Shown: one piece after another, positions 39,789 through 48,679 of the stretch | How positions within the stretch are numbered: the stretch's first letter is position 1 | Layout: every line of letters starts with the position of its first letter | Origin: Erythrobacteraceae bacterium CFH 75059 | GTDB lineage: Bacteria; Pseudomonadota; Alphaproteobacteria; Sphingomonadales; Sphingomonadaceae | Assembly: GCA_004331795.1 (NCBI GenBank) | Contig: SJSR01000001.1 | Span: forward strand, 62,001 to 126,000 | Direction of reading: 5' to 3' | Length of the DNA stretch: 64,000 nucleotides | Program-made: the position numbers and the translations under genes | Notes under the pieces: generated by a model | What the model saw: only the letters and a program-made list of their open reading frames with translations | Database searches by the model: none | What the model was told of the DNA's origin: nothing

Positions 39789-40155
39789 TGCGACGCAACC
39801 CTATGACCACGGCAACATCTTTGCCCGGATCCTGCGCGGGGAGCTGCCGGCGCGGATCGTGCACGAGGACGAATGGGCCATTGCCTTTCACGACATAAAC
39901 CCCCAGGCGCCCGTGCACATTCTTGTCGTGCCGCGCGGCCCCTATGTCAGCTGGGACGATTTCTCCGCGCGGGCGGACGCCGAGGAGATCGCCGGCTTCA
40001 TCCGCGCCGTAGGAGCGGTGGCGCGGGCGCACGGGCTCGTCGCGCCCGGCTACCGCCTGCTGGCGAATGTCGGCGGGCATGGCGGACAGGAGGTTCCGCA
40101 CCTCCACGTGCACCTGTTCGGTGGCGCTCCGCTCGGCCCCATGCTCGCGCGATAG
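39778..40155 (+). CDS. HIT-family nucleotide-binding hydrolase
   Basis: 125 residues with the histidine triad VPHLHVHLFGG near the C-terminus, plus NIFARILRGELPARIVHEDEWAIAFHDINPQAPVH at the N-terminus. HIT proteins of this HinT-like branch hydrolyse phosphoramidates such as AMP-lysine. The gene overlaps hisE by 11 bases and closes the his operon. This placement recurs in alphaproteobacteria. Confidence 0.92.
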   Translation: MPIDATQPYDHGNIFARILRGELPARIVHEDEWAIAFHDINPQAPVHILVVPRGPYVSWDDFSARADAEEIAGFIRAVGAVARAHGLVAPGYRLLANVGGHGGQEVPHLHVHLFGGAPLGPMLAR

Positions 40156-40223
40156 GGCATCGGCCATGCGCGGCGTGGCCGGGTTGCCCCCGGCTGCTGC
40201 CCTCGGCTAGGGGTGGGCCGCAC

Positions 40224-40703
40224 ATGCACACCCATTCCGCGCCACCGCCTGCACCCGCCCTCCCCGACGGCGTCATCGACGGCGACCGGCATCTGTATGC
40301 CGTGCGCGTCTACTACGAGGATACGGATCTGTCCGGGGTGGCCTACCACGCCAACTACCTGCGCTGGTTCGAGCGGGCCCGGTCCGACCTGCTGCGCCGC
40401 CTGGGCATCGACCAACGCGCGGCAGTCGAAGCCGGCGAAGGGGCATGGGCGGTCGCCGACCTCGGCCTGCGTTTCCTCAGCCCCGCCCGGCTCGACGACG
40501 ACGTGCTGATCGTCACCCGCTGCACCGAACTGCGCGCCGCCAGCTGCCGCATGGCGCAGCAGGCCTTTATCGGCGAGACGCTGTGCGCGGACGCGACCCT
40601 GCGCGTCGGCTTCGTCTCGCCGAGCGGCCGCCCGCGGCGTCAGCCGGCGGACTGGCATGCCCGCTTCACCGCTTTTGTCACCGCCCAGCCTGCGAGGCCC
40701 TGA
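40224..40703 (+). CDS. ybgC: Tol-Pal-associated acyl-CoA thioesterase
   Basis: 159-residue hotdog-fold 4-hydroxybenzoyl-CoA-thioesterase-like protein. The active-site motif YYEDTDLSGVAYHANYLRWFERARSDLL contains the catalytic Asp of the YbgC group, whose members act on short or acyl-ACP substrates in phospholipid metabolism. It is the first gene of the tol-pal operon, eight bases before tolQ. An ATG at 40224 starts it. The 68 bases upstream probably contain the operon promoter. Confidence 0.92.
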   Translation: MHTHSAPPPAPALPDGVIDGDRHLYAVRVYYEDTDLSGVAYHANYLRWFERARSDLLRRLGIDQRAAVEAGEGAWAVADLGLRFLSPARLDDDVLIVTRCTELRAASCRMAQQAFIGETLCADATLRVGFVSPSGRPRRQPADWHARFTAFVTAQPARP

Positions 40704-40710
40704 TCCCAGC

Positions 40711-41412
40711 ATGTTTGACCGTTTCCTTCTCACCGCGGCGCCGACGAGCCTCGACCCGCTCGAACTGTTTCTCCAGGCCGACATCGTCGTAAAGCTCGTC
40801 ATGATCGGGCTGGTGGTGGCGAGCATCTGGGTCTGGGGCATCATCGTCGCTTTCGTCCTGCGCATGCGTCGCCTGCGAGCCGACAGCACGCGGTTCGAGC
40901 ACGATTTCTGGCGCACCGGCGATTTCGAGACTGTCCAGTCGGCCCGGCGCCGGCGCGACATCCCGCCCGCACGGGTGGCCGAGGCGGCGATTGCGGAACT
41001 GCGCCAGTCGGTGAAGGCGGGCGCCGTCGATCAGGTCGCCGCCCGCGAACGGATCGCCACGGCGATGGACAACCAGATTGCCGAGGAAGCCGATGCCCTG
41101 TCGCAGCGGCTCACCTTTCTCGCCAGCGTCGGGGCGGTGGCGCCGTTCGTGGGGCTGTTCGGAACCGTCTGGGGCATCATGAACAGCTTCTTCCAGATCG
41201 GGGCCCAGGAATCGTCCTCGCTGGCGGTCGTGGCGCCCGGCATTTCCGAAGCGCTGTTCGCCACCGCGATCGGCTTGTTCGCCGCCATCCCGGCTGTTGT
41301 CGCCTACAACCGGTTCTCCGACCAGGTGAACCGGTTCGAGGCCCGGTTGCAGCGCTTCGCCGGCCGACTGCATGCCAGCCTCAGCCGCGAGCTGGAGCAG
41401 GAGGCCGCCTGA
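40711..41412 (+). CDS. tolQ: Tol-Pal system proton channel subunit TolQ
   Basis: 233-residue inner-membrane protein with three membrane helices (about 25-45, 140-160 and 175-200). It has the MotA/TolQ/ExbB signature [18 protein letters not shown], followed by [23 protein letters not shown]. With TolR it uses proton flow to energise TolA, tightening the outer membrane at division. It is followed directly by tolR (TGATG overlap). Confidence 0.95.
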   Translation: MFDRFLLTAAPTSLDPLELFLQADIVVKLVMIGLVVASIWVWGIIVAFVLRMRRLRADSTRFEHDFWRTGDFETVQSARRRRDIPPARVAEAAIAELRQSVKAGAVDQVAARERIATAMDNQIAEEADALSQRLTFLASVGAVAPFVGLFGTVWGIMNSFFQIGAQESSSLAVVAPGISEALFATAIGLFAAIPAVVAYNRFSDQVNRFEARLQRFAGRLHASLSRELEQEAA

Positions 41413-41861
41413 TGGGGATGAGCCTTGGCACCACCCGCCGCAAGGGCGCCCGCGGCGGCCGCGCGCCGATGGCCGAGATCAACGTCACTCCCTTCGTCGA
41501 CGTCATGCTGGTGCTGCTCATCATCTTCATGGTGACGGCGCCGCTGCTGACGGCCGGGGTTGCGGTGGATCTGCCCGACAGCCGGGCCGCGGCGCTGCCT
41601 CAGGACCGGGAACAGGTGACCATCTCCATGACCTCCGACGGGACGATCTACCTCGACGACACCGTCGTGCCCGCCGGTGAGCTGGCGGAACGCCTGTCGG
41701 CGCTCGCGCCCGTCCAGTCATCCGGCTCCGCTCCGGCCGTGACGCTGCGCGCCGACCGTACCCTGCCCTATGGCAACGTGATGGCCGTGATGGGCGAGCT
41801 GAACCGGGCGGGCCTGAACTCCATTTCGCTGGTCACAAACAGTTCAGTCAGCGCGCCCTAG
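41412..41861 (+). CDS. tolR: Tol-Pal system protein TolR
   Basis: 149 residues, ExbD/TolR family. One membrane helix carries the essential aspartate ([19 protein letters not shown]), and the periplasmic domain ends with the folded core [24 protein letters not shown]. The short basic start ([23 protein letters not shown]) is cytoplasmic. Fourteen bases separate it from tolA. Confidence 0.95.
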   Translation: MGMSLGTTRRKGARGGRAPMAEINVTPFVDVMLVLLIIFMVTAPLLTAGVAVDLPDSRAAALPQDREQVTISMTSDGTIYLDDTVVPAGELAERLSALAPVQSSGSAPAVTLRADRTLPYGNVMAVMGELNRAGLNSISLVTNSSVSAP

Positions 41862-41875
41862 CGTCGAGCCCTGCC

Positions 41876-42865
41876 ATGCCGAGAGCCGTCGCCAGCACGA
41901 TCCCGAGCCACTCCGGTGAAGAGCGCGTCGGTCTGATCGTTGCCGCCGCGCTGCATGCCGGGCTGCTCGCCTTTCTCCTCACTCGTCCCGCGCCGGCTCC
42001 CACGCCGATGCCGCGCGAAGAAAGGATGGTCGTCAACCTGTCGCCGGATGTCGGCCGGTCGGACACGGCGCCCGATCCGGTGCCGGCGAGCCGGGCCGCG
42101 GTGGCCCCGCAGCTGGACACCGAAACGGCCGCTCCTCTCCCCGAGCCGCTGCCTGCCCCGGTGCCGCCCGCCGCTCCGCCTGCACCTCCGCAGCCCGCCA
42201 TCGCGGAGCCGGTGCCGCGGCCCGTCGCATCGCCACCGCCTCGTCCGCAACCGCAGCCCCAGCCGCAACCTCAGGCGCGCGCCCAGCCCCAGCCCCAGCC
42301 CCGGCAACAGGCGCCCGCGCCGGCTCGTCCTGCGCCGGCACCCGCAGCCCAGGCACCTGCCCCGCCCGCAACCCGGGCCGCAGCCCCCACCGCGCGCCAG
42401 AACACCGCTCCGGCAGCCCCGTCCGCGCCCGCCGCCCGCCCCGCACCCGCGCAGCGTCAGGCGGCGAGCCGCATCGGCAGCGATTTCCTTGCCGGCATGG
42501 GCAGCGCGGACACCAACGAGACGCGCGCACCCGCCACGCGCGCCGGCGCACGCTCGCAAGCGTCGATCATCTCGGCGCTCACCCGCCAGATCAAGCCGCA
42601 CTGGAGTGCGCCCCAGGGCGTGGACGCGGAACGGCTCGTCACCATCCTCGCCTTCACGCTGAACGAGGATGGCAGCCTTGCCGGACGGCCGCGGGTGGTC
42701 AGCCAGTCCGGCGTGACCGAGGCGAACGCCGCGCAGCGGGCGCTGCACGCGGAACGCGCCATCCGCGCCGTGCAACTGGCGGCGCCCTTCGACCTCCCGC
42801 GGGAGGATTACAGCGCCTGGCGGAACATCACCGGCGCCCGTTTCGACAGGAACCTATCGCAATGA
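41876..42865 (+). CDS. tolA: TolA-like envelope-spanning protein
   Basis: 329 residues. One N-terminal membrane anchor (VGLIVAAALHAGLLAFLL, about 18-36) is followed by a long Pro/Ala/Gln-rich periplasmic stalk (about 55-200) instead of the helical stalk of enteric TolA. A TonB/TolA-like C-terminal domain comes last (SIISALTRQIKPHWSAP, VTILAFTLNEDGSLAG). It should connect the TolQR motor with Pal/TolB. Its stop overlaps the tolB start (ATGA). Confidence 0.9.
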   Translation: MPRAVASTIPSHSGEERVGLIVAAALHAGLLAFLLTRPAPAPTPMPREERMVVNLSPDVGRSDTAPDPVPASRAAVAPQLDTETAAPLPEPLPAPVPPAAPPAPPQPAIAEPVPRPVASPPPRPQPQPQPQPQARAQPQPQPRQQAPAPARPAPAPAAQAPAPPATRAAAPTARQNTAPAAPSAPAARPAPAQRQAASRIGSDFLAGMGSADTNETRAPATRAGARSQASIISALTRQIKPHWSAPQGVDAERLVTILAFTLNEDGSLAGRPRVVSQSGVTEANAAQRALHAERAIRAVQLAAPFDLPREDYSAWRNITGARFDRNLSQ

Positions 42866-44280
42866 TGAAAGCCCTTGGCAAAGCCGCGCTGCTGCTTTCC
42901 GCAGCCCTGACCCTTCCCGTCCTCGCCCAAGCGCAGGATCTTGGCCAGCGTCTCCCGCCGGAAGGCGGCGTCGACCGCGTTCCGGTGCAGGGATCGTCCA
43001 GTCCGCAGGCGGACGGGCTGACGTTCACCGTCACCGACGAGAACGAGTGGCAGGATCTCTCCATCGCCATTCCGGCCTTCGCGACCGACCGCGACCAGCC
43101 GACCCCTGCCAACGCCCAGGGCACCGCCGCCCTTGGTCGGGCGATCGGGCAGGTCATCTACAACAATCTGCGCAACAACGGCCTGTTCCGCCCCGTCGGC
43201 CCGGACGCGCTGCCGCAGACCGGCTTCGCCCAGGTCACCGCGCCGACCTACAGCGTCTGGAGCGCCCGCGGCAACGAGATGCTGCTGCAAGGCTTCGTCC
43301 GGGCAGGTGCCGACAACCGGCTGACGATCGGCTGCTACCTCTACGACGTGGCGCTGCGGCAGGAGGTCGCGCGCGAAGGCTGGGTCGTCCAGCCGGGCGA
43401 ATGGCGGCGGGCCGCGCACAAGTGCGCCGATCTCGTGTATTCGCGCCTCACGGGCGAAAACCCGTTCTTCGACAGCCGCATCGCCTACATCGCCGAGACC
43501 GGACCCAAGGACAACCGGGTCAAGCGCCTGGCGATCATGGATTCGGACGGCGCCAACCACCGCTTCATCACCAACGGCCGCTCGACCGCGCTCACCCCGC
43601 GCTTCTCGCCCGACTATTCCAAGCTGCTCTACCTGTCCTACGTCGACGGCAATCCGCGCATCTACGTCTATGACGTGGGCACCGGCACGCAGCGGCTGGT
43701 GGTGGAGAACCGCAATCCCACCATCGCGCCGCGGTGGTCGCCCGACGGCCGCTACATCATGTTTTCGATGGCGGTGGCCGGCAACACCGACATCTACCGG
43801 GTGCCGGCAGCCGGAGGTCCGGTGGAGCGGCTGACCGACGCGCCTGGCATCGACGTGGGCGGGTCGTACTCGCCCGACGGGCGAAGCATCGTGTTCGAAT
43901 CCGACCGGTCCGGGTCGCAGCAGATCTACATCATGAACGCGGACGGCTCGAACCAGCGGCGCATCTCGTTTCACGGCGGACGCGCGGCCACCCCGGAGTG
44001 GAGCCCGCGCGGCGACCAGATCGCCTTCACCCACATCGCCGGCAATTTCCGCATCGCCACGATGACGCCTGATGGCCGCAACCTGCGCCATCTCACCAAC
44101 AGCTGGCAGGACGAGGCGCCGACATGGTCGCCGAACGGTCGCATCATCCAGTTCTTCCGGACCGAGCGCGGGTCCGGCCGCACGGCATTGTGGCAGGTCG
44201 ATCTCACCGGCCGCAACGAGCGGCAGCTGCCGACGCCGGTGGACGGGTCGGACCCTGCATGGGGACCGATCCTGCCGTGA
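42862..44280 (+). CDS. tolB: Tol-Pal system beta-propeller protein TolB
   Basis: 472-residue periplasmic protein. A signal peptide ([19 protein letters not shown] to AQAQ) precedes an N-terminal domain (to about 190) and a six-bladed propeller of PD40 repeats, such as [44 protein letters not shown] and [13 protein letters not shown]. TolB binds Pal and TolA. ATG at 42862 or 42865 could be the start. Confidence 0.95.
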   Translation: MMKALGKAALLLSAALTLPVLAQAQDLGQRLPPEGGVDRVPVQGSSSPQADGLTFTVTDENEWQDLSIAIPAFATDRDQPTPANAQGTAALGRAIGQVIYNNLRNNGLFRPVGPDALPQTGFAQVTAPTYSVWSARGNEMLLQGFVRAGADNRLTIGCYLYDVALRQEVAREGWVVQPGEWRRAAHKCADLVYSRLTGENPFFDSRIAYIAETGPKDNRVKRLAIMDSDGANHRFITNGRSTALTPRFSPDYSKLLYLSYVDGNPRIYVYDVGTGTQRLVVENRNPTIAPRWSPDGRYIMFSMAVAGNTDIYRVPAAGGPVERLTDAPGIDVGGSYSPDGRSIVFESDRSGSQQIYIMNADGSNQRRISFHGGRAATPEWSPRGDQIAFTHIAGNFRIATMTPDGRNLRHLTNSWQDEAPTWSPNGRIIQFFRTERGSGRTALWQVDLTGRNERQLPTPVDGSDPAWGPILP

Positions 44281-44335
44281 ACCGTTCCAATCCTGCGCCG
44301 CGGCGCACATCATCCACAACTGGGGAAGGATCGAC

Positions 44336-44860
44336 ATGCTGAAATCACACCATCTGGTCATGGCCCTGGCGGCGGGCACCCTGGTGCTTGGCGGATGCCG
44401 CAGCCGCGCGCCCGAGGAACTGCCACCCACGCCCGTTCCGCCCTCCACGGCGCCCGGCACCGGCGTCGGCACCGGCACCGGCGGCGCGGCGCAGCCCGGG
44501 ACCCAGGCGCATTTCGAGCAGACAGTGGGCGGCCAGACGGTGATCTACTTCGACACCGACCGGTACAACATCGACTCCGCCGACCAGGCGGCCCTGCAGG
44601 CGCAGGCGCAATACCTGCGGCAGTTCCCGAACGTCACGGTCACGATCGAGGGTCATGCCGACGAGCGCGGCACGCGCGAATACAACCTCGCGCTCGGAGA
44701 ACGCCGGGCGAACGCGGCGCGCAACTATCTGGTCGGCCTGGGGATCGCCGACAGCCGCATCCGCACGGTCAGCTACGGCAAGGAGCGGCCGGTAGCGCTC
44801 GGCTCCACCGAGGCTGCCTGGGCGCAGAACCGGCGCGCCGTCACCGTCGTCATCAATTGA
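44336..44860 (+). CDS. pal: Peptidoglycan-associated lipoprotein Pal
   Basis: 174 residues. A lipoprotein signal peptide ends at LGGC, a Gly/Thr/Pro linker follows, and then the OmpA-like peptidoglycan-binding domain: [47 protein letters not shown] and [15 protein letters not shown]. The diaminopimelate-binding Asp and Arg are in the second segment. GGAAGGA is six bases before the ATG. It ends the operon, followed by a terminator. Confidence 0.97.
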   Translation: MLKSHHLVMALAAGTLVLGGCRSRAPEELPPTPVPPSTAPGTGVGTGTGGAAQPGTQAHFEQTVGGQTVIYFDTDRYNIDSADQAALQAQAQYLRQFPNVTVTIEGHADERGTREYNLALGERRANAARNYLVGLGIADSRIRTVSYGKERPVALGSTEAAWAQNRRAVTVVIN

Positions 44861-44867
44861 ACGGACG

Positions 44868-44899
44868 GGGCCGCACCGCCACGGGTGCGGCCCGCCTTT
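44868..44899 (+). terminator. Terminator of the tol-pal operon
   Basis: GGGCCGCACC / GGTGCGGCCC, a perfect 10-bp stem with a six-base loop, seven bases after the pal stop, then GCCTTTC. Confidence 0.8.
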
Positions 44900-44972
44900 C
44901 GGCAGCAGTGGAACGGCTGGTCTTGAACATGCGCGGGTCCTATGCTGCGCCGATGCCGTTCCGGTGCATCTC

Positions 44973-45506
44973 GTGAGCAGTTCACGTCGATCCCTCGACT
45001 GGGGATTTCCTCGCTGGCGCGGCTACGGCAGCTCTCGCGAAGCGGCACAGGTGCGTCTCTGCGACCGGCACGGGTGCGAGGAACCGGGCGATTGCCCCGC
45101 ACCCAAGGCGCCCAACAGCACGGAGCGGTGGCATTTCTGCCGCCGGCACGCCGCCGAATACAACAGCCGCTGGGACTACTTCGCCGGTCTCGAGGCGGAG
45201 GAACGCGAACAGCGCGTCCGCTCTGAACGGCACACGGCCGACGGCTATGCGCGGGCGCAGCACTACGGCTGGGCAAGCGATGGCGACGGCTCGCGCTCGG
45301 CCGACGAGATGCGGGCGCTCGGTGTGCTCGGCCTCGACGCCGACGCCGACATGGCCGCCGTCAAGCGGGCGTGGCGCGAACGCGCCAAGCTCGTCCATCC
45401 CGATGTCCGCCCCGACGACGCCGACGCGGCGCAGCAGTTCCGCCGGCTCCAGCTCGCCTACGAGGTTCTGAAGGCGGCCGAAGAACGGCGGACGTGGCGC
45501 GGCTGA
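44973..45506 (+). CDS. J-domain protein
   Basis: 177 residues. The N-terminal half has a cysteine-containing segment (VRLCDRHGCEEPGDCPAPKA, then WHFCRRHAAEYNSRWDYFAGL) that may bind metal. The C-terminal half is a J domain with the essential HPD in AWRERAKLVHPDVRPDDADAA. It should stimulate the ATPase of an Hsp70 partner; the client is unknown. Start codon choice is weak: GTG 44973 and GTG 44964 are both in frame and neither has a clear ribosome site. Confidence 0.75.
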   Translation: MSSSRRSLDWGFPRWRGYGSSREAAQVRLCDRHGCEEPGDCPAPKAPNSTERWHFCRRHAAEYNSRWDYFAGLEAEEREQRVRSERHTADGYARAQHYGWASDGDGSRSADEMRALGVLGLDADADMAAVKRAWRERAKLVHPDVRPDDADAAQQFRRLQLAYEVLKAAEERRTWRG

Positions 45507-45746
45507 TCCCCGGGGGACGCAGCCACGCGCGGCGGCCGCCAAGGTATCGCTGGTTGACTTTCCGGCTCCACACGCCCACATGGCCCGCAGACGGGACGCT
45601 TTGGCAGCGTGAAACGGCGGCGAAGAGGCCGCGAGCTGCGCCCCGTCATGTCCAAGAGCTTCCCTTTTCACGCGGGTCGTTCCGAACCCGCTTCGCGCGT
45701 GGCTCGGCCTCGTGCGTCGCCGCACATGAAAGCGACACCAAATCCA

Positions 45747-47084
45747 ATGTCATTTGAACTGCTCGGGCTGTCCCAGCCCGTTCTCCAGGCGCTCAGCGAA
45801 AAAGGCTACACGGCGCCCACGCCCATCCAGGAACAGGCGATCCCGCTGGTCCTGCAAGGCCGCGACCTGATGGGCATCGCCCAGACCGGCACCGGCAAAA
45901 CGGCCGCCTTCACCCTTCCCTCCATCGACCGGCTGCGCGCGGCCGAAAGAGGGACGCCGCGCCGCTCGTGCAGGATGCTGGTGCTCGCTCCGACACGCGA
46001 GCTGGCGGGCCAGATTGCCGATGCCGCGCGCGATTACGGCGCCTTGTCAGGGCTCTCCACCGCGGTCATCGTCGGCGGCACGTCCGTCAACCGCGACCGT
46101 CAGAAGATGGCGCGCGGTGTCGACATTCTGGTCGCAACGCCCGGACGCCTTGTCGACCTGCTCGATCAGGGCGCGATGACGCTGAACCATGTGGAGATCC
46201 TCGTGCTCGACGAGGCCGACCAGATGCTGGACCTCGGCTTCATCCACGCGCTGAGGAAGATCGTCGGCCTGCTGCCGCAGAAGCGGCAGACGCTGCTGTT
46301 CTCGGCCACCATGCCCAAGGCCATCAAGGATCTGGCGGCGCGGTATCTGCGCGAGCCGGCGCATGTCTCGGTGACGCCGGCGGCGACGACTGCCGAACGG
46401 GTGACGCAGTATGTCTGCCATGTCAGCCAGCCGGAAAAGCAGGCGCTGCTCACCCTTTCGCTGAGCAAGGGGCTGGCATCGGACGAGATCGACCGCGCGC
46501 TGGTGTTCACACGAACCAAGCATGGCGCCGACCGGGTGGTGCGCCATCTCGACAAGGCCGGCATCCGCGCCAACGCCATTCACGGCAACAAGAGCCAGCC
46601 GCAGCGCGAACGGGCTCTGGACGAGTTTCGCCAAGGCCGCGTCCGCGTGCTGGTGGCGACCGACATCGCCGCGCGCGGCATCGACATTCCGGGCGTGAGC
46701 CACGTGTTCAACTTCGAGCTGCCGAACGTGGCCGAACAGTATGTCCACCGCATCGGCCGCACCGCGCGGGCGGGCCGCGACGGCTCGGCCATCGCCTTCT
46801 GCGCGCCGGACGAGAAGGCGTATCTGAAGGACATCGAGAAGCTGACCCGCCAGACCTTGCAGCCGATCCCCTTGCCGCCGTCCTTCCGCGCGGCGGTGGA
46901 GCAGCTCGGGAGAATGCCGGAAGAGCCTTCGCGGCAGGTGCACAGCCGGCCCGAGCCGCGCCTGAAGGTCCAGGCGAAGCCGGCACCGCACCGCGGCGCG
47001 CGGCCGCCGCAGGGCGGCGAGCGCGGACGGGCGGGTCGCGGCGGAGGCCGGCGATCGAGCGGCGGAGCGCGGGCGGCGCGCTAG
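45747..47084 (+). CDS. DEAD-box RNA helicase, RhlE type
   Basis: 445 residues with all helicase motifs: Q motif (GYTAPTPIQEQAIP), Walker A AQTGTGKT, PTRELAGQ, VLDEADQML, FSATMP, and in the second domain VFTRTKHGADRVV, ATDIAARGIDIPGVSHV and HRIGRTARAG. The tail is basic and glycine-rich (GGERGRAGRGGGRRSSGG), as in RhlE proteins of ribosome assembly and cold adaptation. ATG 45747 is chosen because the family begins M-S-F. ATG 45726 is also in frame. A leader of up to 190 bases precedes it. Confidence 0.9.
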   Translation: MSFELLGLSQPVLQALSEKGYTAPTPIQEQAIPLVLQGRDLMGIAQTGTGKTAAFTLPSIDRLRAAERGTPRRSCRMLVLAPTRELAGQIADAARDYGALSGLSTAVIVGGTSVNRDRQKMARGVDILVATPGRLVDLLDQGAMTLNHVEILVLDEADQMLDLGFIHALRKIVGLLPQKRQTLLFSATMPKAIKDLAARYLREPAHVSVTPAATTAERVTQYVCHVSQPEKQALLTLSLSKGLASDEIDRALVFTRTKHGADRVVRHLDKAGIRANAIHGNKSQPQRERALDEFRQGRVRVLVATDIAARGIDIPGVSHVFNFELPNVAEQYVHRIGRTARAGRDGSAIAFCAPDEKAYLKDIEKLTRQTLQPIPLPPSFRAAVEQLGRMPEEPSRQVHSRPEPRLKVQAKPAPHRGARPPQGGERGRAGRGGGRRSSGGARAAR

Positions 47085-47093
47085 CGAGCGGAG

Positions 47094-47125
47094 CGCTTTC
47101 TCTCTTGCCGGGGAGAGAGAAAGCG
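47094..47125. terminator. Hairpin terminator between convergent helicase and PLP-enzyme genes
   Basis: CGCTTTCTCTCT / AGAGAGAAAGCG, 12 bp with an eight-base loop, placed 10 bases after the helicase stop and close to the end of the opposing gene. It lacks a long T run but has pyrimidine-rich arms on both strands. Confidence 0.6.
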
Positions 47126-47132
47126 GTTCCCG

Positions 47133-48452
47133 TCAGACTGCGCCGAGCGCCTGTTCGAAGTCCGCAATCAGGTCGTCCGCATCCTCGATCCCCACGCTGA
47201 TCCGCACGAGGTTGTCGGAGATCCCCAGTTCCGTCCGCCGCCCCTGAGGCACGGACAGGTGGGTCATTGACGCCGGGTGGCTCGCCAGGGTTTCCGTGCC
47301 GCCGAGGCTCACCGCGAGCTTGGCCACCTTCAGCGCGTCGAGGAAACGGAAGCATTCCTCCTCCCCGCCCTTCAGGAACACGGAAAAGGTCGAGCCGGCG
47401 CCGAGGCAATGGCGTTCGTAGATGTCCTGCTGGCGCGGATCGCTGATGAAGCCGAGATAGCCCAACCCCTCCACCTTCGGGTGGTCGCGCAGGTAAGCGC
47501 AGACCTTGGCGGCGTTCTCGCCTGCGCGCGTCATGCGCAGTTCCACCGTCTCGAGGCTGCGCAGCAGCATCCAGGCGGTGTTCGGGTCGGCAATGCCGCC
47601 CATCGTGTTGCGCAGGGAGCGGACCGGGTTCATCCACTTCTTCGCCCCCGCCACACTTCCCGCAACGAGGTCGCTGTGACCGCCGACATATTTGGTCAGC
47701 GAATAGGCGACGATGTCGGCCCCGTGCTCCAGCGGCCGCTGCCACAAGGGGCCGAGAAAGGTGTTGTCGATCGCGATCGGAGGGCCGTCCGCGCCGAACG
47801 CCGCGTCGCGCGCATCGCGCACCGCCTGCACATCGACCAGCGCATTGGTCGGGTTGCCGGGCGACTCAAGGTAGATCATCGCCACCTTGCCTCCCTGCTC
47901 GGACGCCATCTCGGTCGCGCGGGCAAGGATGTTGTCGAGTTCGTCGCGGGTCGCGCCGGCGGGGAAATCGACATAGGAGACGCCGAACCGGCTCAGCGTC
48001 TTGGCGACGAACCCTTCGGATGCGGCGTAGAGCGGCCCGGAGTGGACGATCACGTCGCCGGCCGAACAATAGGCCATCATCAGGATGCAGATCGCGGTCA
48101 TCCCGGAGGAAAAGCACAGCGCGTCCTCGGCCCCGTCCCAGATGGCCAGGCGGTCCTCCAGAATTTCCTGGTTCGGCCCGTTGAAACGCGAATAGACGAG
48201 GCCCTCCGCCCCGCCCTCGCGGATGCCGGTGATCCCCTCGAAATGCCGCTTGCCCGCCGCCGCGGATTCGAAGGCGAAGGTGGAGGTGAGAAAGACCGGC
48301 GGTTTCAGCGATCCTTCCGACAGCACCGGATCGTAGCCATAGCCCATCATCAGCGTCGCAGGCTTGAGCCTCCGGCCATTGAGGCTCGTCACCTCCGGCT
48401 TGGGCTTGCGCCGGGGGAGCGGATTGCCGGACGAATCGAGTGCATCGGGCAT
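47133..48452 (-). CDS. Cystathionine gamma-synthase-family PLP enzyme
   Basis: 439-residue Cys/Met-metabolism enzyme (trans-sulfuration fold). It has YSRFNGPNQEILEDRLAIWDGAE, LCFSSGMTAI, YLESPGNPTNALVDV, the cofactor aspartate in IAIDNTFLGPL and the PLP lysine in VAYSLTKYVGGHSDLVAG. The N-terminal extension KPEVTSLNGRRLKPATLMMGYGYDP is typical of a long alphaproteobacterial subfamily. Whether it makes cystathionine or is a methionine gamma-lyase cannot be decided from sequence. The AAGGAAGG ribosome site lies in a predicted pseudoknot, and a short peptide is encoded upstream, so expression is probably controlled in the leader. Confidence 0.88.
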   Translation of the reverse strand: MPDALDSSGNPLPRRKPKPEVTSLNGRRLKPATLMMGYGYDPVLSEGSLKPPVFLTSTFAFESAAAGKRHFEGITGIREGGAEGLVYSRFNGPNQEILEDRLAIWDGAEDALCFSSGMTAICILMMAYCSAGDVIVHSGPLYAASEGFVAKTLSRFGVSYVDFPAGATRDELDNILARATEMASEQGGKVAMIYLESPGNPTNALVDVQAVRDARDAAFGADGPPIAIDNTFLGPLWQRPLEHGADIVAYSLTKYVGGHSDLVAGSVAGAKKWMNPVRSLRNTMGGIADPNTAWMLLRSLETVELRMTRAGENAAKVCAYLRDHPKVEGLGYLGFISDPRQQDIYERHCLGAGSTFSVFLKGGEEECFRFLDALKVAKLAVSLGGTETLASHPASMTHLSVPQGRRTELGISDNLVRISVGIEDADDLIADFEQALGAV

Positions 48453-48453
48453 G

Positions 48454-48496
48454 AAAAAACCTTCCTTGGTCGTGTGGCCCCCAGGAAGGCGGGGGC
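48454..48496 (-). promoter_or_regulatory. Predicted pseudoknot/attenuator covering the ribosome binding site
   Basis: On the minus strand GCCCCC (48496-48491) pairs with GGGGGC (48482-48477). Its 8-base loop contains CCTTCCT (48489-48483), which is complementary to AGGAAGG (48466-48460), the ribosome binding site of the downstream enzyme. The two stems (6 and 7 bp) with 1- and 10-base connecting loops fit an H-type pseudoknot. Six T residues (48459-48454) follow, so the second stem could also act as a terminator. Confidence 0.6.
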
Positions 48497-48524
48497 AGGT
48501 CGTGCCGGAGGGGCGCTGGCGATC

Positions 48525-48563
48525 CTAACCTCCGCAGGACCGCATCTCCGCCACCAGCAGCAT
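48525..48563 (-). CDS. Putative 12-codon leader peptide
   Basis: ATG CTG CTG GTG GCG GAG ATG then CGG TCC TGC GGA GGT TAG encodes MLLVAEMRSCGG. There is no Shine-Dalgarno sequence (CCTCCC precedes it), but a -10 box sits about nine bases upstream, so the transcript would begin at or next to the ATG, as in leaderless trpL of Sinorhizobium. It contains methionine and cysteine codons and stops 73 bases before the sulfur-amino-acid enzyme gene, consistent with attenuation. Confidence 0.5.
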   Translation of the reverse strand: MLLVAEMRSCGG

Positions 48564-48572
48564 GGGAGGCGA

Positions 48573-48601
48573 CGATTAACGGGGGCACGCGGCGCTTTCA
48601 A
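48573..48601 (-). promoter_or_regulatory. Predicted housekeeping promoter for leader peptide and PLP enzyme
   Basis: Minus strand TTGAAA (48601-48596), then 17 bases, then TAATCG (48578-48573); or a 16-base spacer to TTAATC. It places the start point near the leader-peptide ATG. Confidence 0.5.
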
Positions 48602-48679
48602 TCTCCGGCCCGCCCGACCTCGGCACGACGTCGCGCGGGTTCAGGGGCGTGCAAGCTCCCCTCGGTCAGGATTCGGAAC

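Noticed and set aside
48453-48602. SAM-II riboswitch before the cystathionine gamma-synthase-family gene.
   Set aside because: The conserved GATTTG and GCTAAA-type blocks are absent; only the general pseudoknot idea is shared.
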